A stretch of DNA of 64,000 bases from CAZGRP01 sp964527995 (GTDB lineage Bacteria > Zhuqueibacterota > Zhuqueibacteria > Oceanimicrobiales > CAZGRP01), in NCBI GenBank assembly GCA_964527995.1, contig CAZGRP010000013.1:1-64000 (forward strand). Reading direction: 5' to 3'. A model generated the notes under the pieces. It did not search any database. It was not told the origin of the DNA and saw only the letters and a program-made list of their open reading frames with translations. Position numbers and translations under genes: made by a program. Positions within the stretch are counted from its first letter, which is position 1, and each line of letters starts with the position of its first letter. Below, one piece after another: positions 59,204 to 64,000 of this stretch.

Positions 59204-60627
59204 GATACCCCTGCAGCCTCGAGCCCAGGTTCAACATCTCTTGGTGCAGCAGCCACGGCCTCGCGCGGCTTCGGCCGGCGAGCGTAGCTCAAAACGCCCT
59301 TCACCTCGCCGATGGCAATGAAGGGAACGAAACGAGCGAACAGCAGGAAGGCGGTGAAAAACAACCCGAAGCTGCCCGCCAAAGTGGCGATTTCGATGAT
59401 GGTCGGCTTGTACATGACCCAACTGGATGGAAGAAAATCGCGGTGCAGAGAGACGACGATAATGACAAAACGCTCCAGCCACATGCCGACGTTGATGAGG
59501 ATTGAGATCAAGAAAACGGCGATGACATTGCGGCGGATCTTCTTGAACCACAAGAGCTGGGGCACAGCGACATTGCACACCATCATCGTCCAGTAGGCCC
59601 AGGCATAGGGCCCGAATGCGCGGTTGAGGAACGTGAATCGTTCGTATTCATTGACCGAGTACCACGCCAGGAAGATCTCGATGGCATAGGAAAGTGCAAC
59701 GATGCCGGCGGTGACCAGAACGACTTTGCACATTTTTTCGATGTGGTCGATGGTGATGTAGTCCTCGTAGTGGAGCGTCGTTCGAGCGATCGTCATCAGC
59801 GTCAGCACCATGGCGAAGCCCGAGAAGATGGCGCCGGCCACGAAGTATGGCGGGAAAATGGTCGAATGCCATCCCGGGATGATCGAGGTGGCGAAATCCA
59901 TGCTGACGATGGAGTGGACCGAGAGAACCAACGGCGTCGCCAGGGCTGCGAGGAGGAGATAGACAGTCTCATAGCGATGCCAGGTGCGCAGCGATCCGTT
60001 CCACCCGAGGCTCATCAGCCGATAGATGATCTTTCTGATTTTCGACTTGGTGCGATCGCGAAGCGTCGCCATGTCCGGAATGAGACCGATGTACCAGAAG
60101 ACCATCGAAATCGTGAAGTAGGTGCCGATGGCAAAGAAATCCCACAGCAGAGGCGAGCGGAAATTCACCCACAAGGGGCCTCGAAAATTGGGATAGGGGA
60201 TGATGAAGAAGAACAGCCACGGCCGGCCCATATGGATCAGCGGGAAGATACCAGCGCAGGTAACGGCAAAGATCGTCATTGCCTCTGCAGACCGGTTGAT
60301 CGACGTGCGCCAGCGCTGCCGGAACAGATAGAGAATGGCCGAAATCAACGTGCCGGCGTGACCGATCCCGACCCAGAAGACAAAGTTGGTGATGTCAAAC
60401 GCCCAGCCCACGGTCTTGTTCAACCCCCAGGTGCCGATGCCGGTTTTGATCTGGTAGGCCACCGCCGCCACACCGATCACCAGGACAGTGGACGAAGTGA
60501 GGAAGGCCAGCCACCACAGTTTCCCTGGACGTCGCTCGAGGGTCCTGGCGACATCATCGGTAACTTGTTCGAGGGATTTCGTCCCTTCGATGACAGGCTT
60601 TCTTAGCAGCGAGTATTGCATCGACAT
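59200..60627 (-). CDS. actC: Alternative complex III subunit ActC (NrfD-type quinone site)
   Basis: 475 aa, ten or so membrane helices. ActC signatures: NFVFWVGIGHAGTLISAILYLFRQRWR, GRPWLFFFIIPYPN, PGWHSTIFPPYFVAGAIFSG. It oxidises quinol and passes electrons to the FeS clusters of ActB. A second start at 60621 is possible. The 51-bp gap to actB is the widest between complete genes of this operon. Paralogous to the NrfD-type protein at 48330. Confidence 0.94.
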   Translation of the reverse strand: MSMQYSLLRKPVIEGTKSLEQVTDDVARTLERRPGKLWWLAFLTSSTVLVIGVAAVAYQIKTGIGTWGLNKTVGWAFDITNFVFWVGIGHAGTLISAILYLFRQRWRTSINRSAEAMTIFAVTCAGIFPLIHMGRPWLFFFIIPYPNFRGPLWVNFRSPLLWDFFAIGTYFTISMVFWYIGLIPDMATLRDRTKSKIRKIIYRLMSLGWNGSLRTWHRYETVYLLLAALATPLVLSVHSIVSMDFATSIIPGWHSTIFPPYFVAGAIFSGFAMVLTLMTIARTTLHYEDYITIDHIEKMCKVVLVTAGIVALSYAIEIFLAWYSVNEYERFTFLNRAFGPYAWAYWTMMVCNVAVPQLLWFKKIRRNVIAVFLISILINVGMWLERFVIIVVSLHRDFLPSSWVMYKPTIIEIATLAGSFGLFFTAFLLFARFVPFIAIGEVKGVLSYARRPKPREAVAAAPRDVEPGLEAAGVS

Positions 60628-60678
60628 ACGGTTGTGCTCTGCGTTTTCGATTAAGGTTTACGAATACGGACAGGCTCG

Positions 60679-63600
60679 CTATGCCTTCTGCTGTTGTCGA
60701 TGACGGACCTTGGTCAGATAGCCCACCGTCGGTCGGATGTTCAATTCTTCCAGCATTCGGTAATGCCTTGGATTCTCCATCAGCTTCGAGATGCGGCTCT
60801 CGGGGTCGTTCGTGTCGCCGAACACGATCGCGTCGGCCGGGCAGGACTGCTCGCAGGCAAGCTTGATGTCTCCGTCTTTCAGGGGACGGTTGAGCCGTTT
60901 CGCTTCCGTTTCGGCCTCTTGAATGCGCTGCACGCACCACGAGCACTTCTCCATGATGCCACGTGAACGCGTCGTCACATCGGGATTGAGCACCAAGTGC
61001 TCCTCATCCTCTTTGCGCCAGTACTGGAACCAGTTGAAGCGGCGCACTTTGTAGGGGCAGTTGTTGGCGCAATACCGAATGCCGATGCAACGGTTGTAAA
61101 TCTGCAGATTGAGCCCTTCGTCGCTGTGGACGGTGGCCAGGACCGGACAGACGCTTTCGCACGGAGCGTAGTCGCAATGATGGCACATCACCGGCTGGTG
61201 GATCACGTCGACGTCGCGGTCGTCACCTGAGTAATACCGGTCGATGCGGATCCAATGCATCTCGCGCCTGCGGTAGACTTCATCTTTCCCGACGACGGCG
61301 ACATTGTTTTCTGCCTGGCAGCTGATCACGCAGGCTGAGCAGCCGGTACAGCGATTCAGGTCGATGGCCATGGCCCAGTGACGGCCGGTGTACTTGTGAT
61401 CTTGGGGCCACAACTGCTCGACCTTGTGCTCGTAGTGGTTGCCGGAAGCCGGGTCCTCAATATAGGCGGCCAGGGTGGTTTCGCGAACCATGTTCCGGCG
61501 CCTGCCGCCAAGGTGCTTTGGCACGGTGATGGTCTGATGTGTCTGGGTGAACGCCAGATGCGTGCGTCGTCCCGTCGGCTCGATCGAAACGGTATTCTCA
61601 AACAGGATGCTCCGGGAAGTCTGGACTGCAAGAGGATAACCGTTCTTGCCGACCGTTCCGCCCTCTTCCACCGTGGGTTTGCTCAACAACCACTGGGGTC
61701 CGATCTTGGCGAAGCGGTCGGTGCCCTTGCGGCCATAGCCGACAGCGATGGCGACGACGCGCTCATGCTGTCCGGGCTGAATTTGAGCCGGGAGCTCGAT
61801 GGCTACATCGCCGGCTGCAACTCGCAGGATGTCGCCTTCCTCGATGTTGAGGGCTGTGGCTGTCGCGGGCGCCAGACAAACATAGTTGTCCCAGACCGCC
61901 TTGGTCACCGGATCGGGTAGCTCATGGAGCCATGGATTGTGCGCGTGGCTGCCGTCCAGCATCCCCACCTTTTGGTAGAGCACCAGCGCAAAAGAGCCCG
62001 GTGGCGGAGCGGGGGAGAGCTTCAGAGGCTTTTTGGAGCCGATCTTGAAAGCCGAGACCGCTTCAGCCCGCGGTCGAACCCGTGCGTATCCGTCCTGAAC
62101 GGCCTTGTCCCAGAATTTCTGAAAGGAAGTCTGCTTCTTTTGTCGCGGGAAGACGTGCCGCCGCCAGTGCGACTTGACGATCTCAAGGTCGCTGCGCGGT
62201 TCGCCCATCCACGCTACAAGAGCCTCGCTCAGCGAGCGCGTCTGGCCCAGGCGTGAGATCGCTGGCTGGGCCACGCTGACGACTCCGGACAGGACCTCGG
62301 CGTCGTCCCACGACTCCAGAGAGTGGGGAATAGGGCAGACGTATTTCGCAGACTCGGACGTTTCATCCAGATGCTCGGTAAAGGCGACGGTGACGGGCAC
62401 TTTCTGGAGCGCTGCCGCAAACTCCTGGGCATGGGGCAGACTGTAGGCCGGATTGACACCCGCAATCAACAGTGCCTGCACCTTTCCAGCCTGCATCTTT
62501 TCGACGAGGTCGCGTACCGCCCGATCGTTGCCTTTCCAGTGCAGCGCGGGTACGGCGATGTCGAGCGTCTTGCCGTAATTTCCCAGCACATGGTTGACGA
62601 AGTTGACCGCCCGCTGCAGGCCGACGTCGTTCAGCCCACAGACAACCAGGCTTTTCCCTCGCGCCTGCCACAGGGTGTCGGCGATGTCATCGACGATGCT
62701 GTCGGGAACACGGGTCGTGGCCGATGGATCGCGCCAGGGTGGCGTGGCGACGCCCGCTTTGGCTGCCAGCCTCTCGGCGATCCGAAGGAGAACCAGAGCC
62801 CCCTCACCCGGAGTCACCTTGATCCGTTGATCGGCGTTGGAGCCGGTGAGCGACATGCGGCCCTCGAACTGGATGTGACGAGACAGCGTCGGCGGGTCGC
62901 CCGCCAGCGTGCGCCGGCTCGTGTACGCCTTCGTGAACTCCACGGGCGAAATCCACGTGCCGAGGAAATCGGCAGCGAAGCTGACGATGACATCCGCCCG
63001 GTCGAAGCGATAGTGAGGCAGCAGTCGTTTTCCATGCGTGTGCTCGTGGGCGTCCAGGATGGCAGAGTACGAGACCGGATCGTATTCAATATGCCCGGCA
63101 TTTTCGTAGCGCCCCAGAAACTTCCGGATCACTTGCCGTGTGCTCGGGCTTGTCACGGTTCCGGTCAAAAGATAGACTCCAGCCTTGATCCGGGCCAGCT
63201 CGGCTTTGATGCTTGCGTCCACCTGATCCCATTCGGCCGGCTTGCCGTCGAGCAGCGGTTTCTGCAGTCGCTTCGAATCGTACAGGCTGAGCACCGTGGC
63301 CTGGCCGACCGGGCAGACGCCGCCCTTGGAGAGAGGATGCTGCGGGTTGCCCTCGATCTTGATCGGACGGCCATCGCGGACCTTGGCCAGGATGCCGCAG
63401 CGGGCGTTGCAGCCGCTACATGTTGTGGCGTACCAGAGGGATCTGCCGGGCTTGATCTCCTCGGGCCGCACCAGCAGCGGGATGGCCTTCTCCACCGGCG
63501 CGCGCGAGCAGGCCGCCAGCACGGAGCCCGCGACAGTGAAGCCGGCTGCTTTCAGGAAGGAACGGCGCGAAATCCCCGACTCAGAGGCCGCCGTCTCTTT

Positions 63601-63723
63601 GAACAACCGCCCAACGTCCACCGGCGGTGCCGGGAATTCGCTTTCCAGGCTCTTCTCGAACTCAGGAGTGTGTTCTCTCTCCTCGATGCCTTTCCAGTAC
63701 GATCTCTCTCTGTCAGATGCCAT
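60679..63723 (-). CDS. actB: Alternative complex III subunit ActB (Mo-like and FeS fusion)
   Basis: 1014 aa. The N-terminal 750 residues form a molybdopterin-oxidoreductase-like domain with a twin-arginine signal (ISRRSFLKAAGFT); the C-terminal 250 residues are a four-cluster ferredoxin-like domain. In the latter, three sites keep normal spacing, while one reads CIGIRYC, where the second Cys is Ile: a [3Fe-4S] site as known for ActB. ACIII ActB does not carry molybdenum. In the plus-strand module (45175-48328) the same two parts are separate genes. Confidence 0.95.
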   Translation of the reverse strand: MASDRERSYWKGIEEREHTPEFEKSLESEFPAPPVDVGRLFKETAASESGISRRSFLKAAGFTVAGSVLAACSRAPVEKAIPLLVRPEEIKPGRSLWYATTCSGCNARCGILAKVRDGRPIKIEGNPQHPLSKGGVCPVGQATVLSLYDSKRLQKPLLDGKPAEWDQVDASIKAELARIKAGVYLLTGTVTSPSTRQVIRKFLGRYENAGHIEYDPVSYSAILDAHEHTHGKRLLPHYRFDRADVIVSFAADFLGTWISPVEFTKAYTSRRTLAGDPPTLSRHIQFEGRMSLTGSNADQRIKVTPGEGALVLLRIAERLAAKAGVATPPWRDPSATTRVPDSIVDDIADTLWQARGKSLVVCGLNDVGLQRAVNFVNHVLGNYGKTLDIAVPALHWKGNDRAVRDLVEKMQAGKVQALLIAGVNPAYSLPHAQEFAAALQKVPVTVAFTEHLDETSESAKYVCPIPHSLESWDDAEVLSGVVSVAQPAISRLGQTRSLSEALVAWMGEPRSDLEIVKSHWRRHVFPRQKKQTSFQKFWDKAVQDGYARVRPRAEAVSAFKIGSKKPLKLSPAPPPGSFALVLYQKVGMLDGSHAHNPWLHELPDPVTKAVWDNYVCLAPATATALNIEEGDILRVAAGDVAIELPAQIQPGQHERVVAIAVGYGRKGTDRFAKIGPQWLLSKPTVEEGGTVGKNGYPLAVQTSRSILFENTVSIEPTGRRTHLAFTQTHQTITVPKHLGGRRRNMVRETTLAAYIEDPASGNHYEHKVEQLWPQDHKYTGRHWAMAIDLNRCTGCSACVISCQAENNVAVVGKDEVYRRREMHWIRIDRYYSGDDRDVDVIHQPVMCHHCDYAPCESVCPVLATVHSDEGLNLQIYNRCIGIRYCANNCPYKVRRFNWFQYWRKEDEEHLVLNPDVTTRSRGIMEKCSWCVQRIQEAETEAKRLNRPLKDGDIKLACEQSCPADAIVFGDTNDPESRISKLMENPRHYRMLEELNIRPTVGYLTKVRHRQQQKA

Positions 63724-63758
63724 CTTGGTCTCTTAGCAATTCATCTCCTGCGCGAAAA

Positions 63759-64000
63759 TCAGAAGTGGCAAACGCCGCAACTGGTGGAGGCGTACCGGCC
63801 CTGCAGCTCCGGGATGCGGCCGCTGTTCACGGCACGGTGACAGTTGACGCACCATCCCATCGTCAGGTCCGACACCTGCGCAACCCGCTCCATGGTTTCA
63901 ACAGGGCCGTGGCAGCGCTGGCAGGTAACGCCCGCGTTGACATGTCGCCGGTGGTCGAAATAAACGAAGTCGGGCAGTGCGTGCACGCGGATCCATTGGA
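63759..64000 (-). CDS. actA: Alternative complex III subunit ActA (multiheme cytochrome), 5' end off window
   Basis: The last 80 residues of the pentaheme subunit. Three heme sites are visible (CQRCH, CVNCH and a C-terminal CGVCH) along with VHALPDFVYFDHRRHVNAGV. The reading frame continues to the window edge, so an apparent internal start (GTG at 63984-63986) is not the real one. It lies 35 bp upstream of actB, completing gene order actA-B-C-D-E-F. The operon promoter is beyond the window. Confidence 0.93.
   Translation of the reverse strand, partial: QWIRVHALPDFVYFDHRRHVNAGVTCQRCHGPVETMERVAQVSDLTMGWCVNCHRAVNSGRIPELQGRYASTSCGVCHF

Noticed and set aside
63759..63986. A complete 75-aa cytochrome at the window edge
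   Set aside because: The frame continues beyond the edge with conserved ActA residues, so it is the C-terminus of a longer protein.
1..64000. CRISPR arrays, tRNA or rRNA genes, transposases, phage genes
   Set aside because: No regularly spaced direct repeats, no tRNA-like cloverleaf or rRNA sequence, and no transposase, integrase or phage protein was recognised.

Overview
The window looks like a metagenome-derived scaffold (two 100-N gaps) from a GC-rich, Gram-negative, respiring bacterium of the FCB group, most like KSB1/Calditrichota/Zixibacteria-type lineages. This rests on PNPFNP-type C-terminal sorting domains of the type IX secretion system, a complete alternative complex III (ACIII), lipoprotein and outer-membrane barrel signals, and a very high density of multiheme c-type cytochromes. 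No rRNA, tRNA, CRISPR array or transposase was found.

Layout. 1-9 kb: a GH9 glycosidase, a DUF4139 protein, a broken secreted protein at an assembly gap, a methyltransferase, two beta-propeller lipoproteins and a cysteine-synthase-like enzyme. 9-13.8 kb: a PAS sensor kinase with its NtrC-type regulator, then a receiver lacking its phospho-acceptor Asp that overlaps a Cys-type CcmE heme chaperone. 14.4-20.7 kb: a possible complete electron route across both membranes (7-heme lipoprotein, 4-heme cytochrome, 11-heme membrane-anchored cytochrome, cytochrome b, beta-barrel porin, 14-heme cytochrome). 21-24.7 kb: a small Cys-containing ORF, TonB, FeoB and a zinc-ribbon FeoA. 25-32.4 kb: a carboxymuconolactone-decarboxylase-like protein, an octaheme HAO-like enzyme, an 18-heme NapC-like cytochrome, and a Rieske/cytochrome b/9-heme bc-type complex. 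32.4-37.5 kb: a sensor kinase with one CxxCH in its periplasmic domain, its NtrC-type partner, an Rrf2 regulator, a broken heme-copper oxidase subunit III at the second gap, and a single-domain receiver. 37.6-44.3 kb: a T9SS-sorted 9-heme cytochrome with an ethylbenzene-dehydrogenase-type domain, then a second heme sensor kinase (two CxxCH) and its NtrC-type partner. 44.6-53.4 kb: a split, minimal ACIII/Qrc-like module (pentaheme cytochrome, Mo-family protein, FeS protein, NrfD, small membrane protein), then two paralogous four-domain monoheme cytochromes flanking a cytochrome c554-like protein. 53.5-64 kb: a frameshifted T9SS protein, CcmF, a repeat element with inverted ends, and an ACIII operon on the minus strand (ActF back to a partial ActA).

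Reading as a whole: quinol can be oxidised by at least four routes (bc-type, ACIII, split ACIII/Qrc-like, and the cytochrome b of the porin cluster), and electrons are passed to periplasmic, outer-membrane and secreted multiheme cytochromes. Three sigma-54 activators, two with partner kinases that carry periplasmic heme-attachment motifs, and six candidate -24/-12 promoters ahead of cytochrome, iron-uptake or receiver genes suggest a heme- or redox-sensing sigma-54 regulon for this respiratory island. The regulatory link is inference from gene order and motifs.
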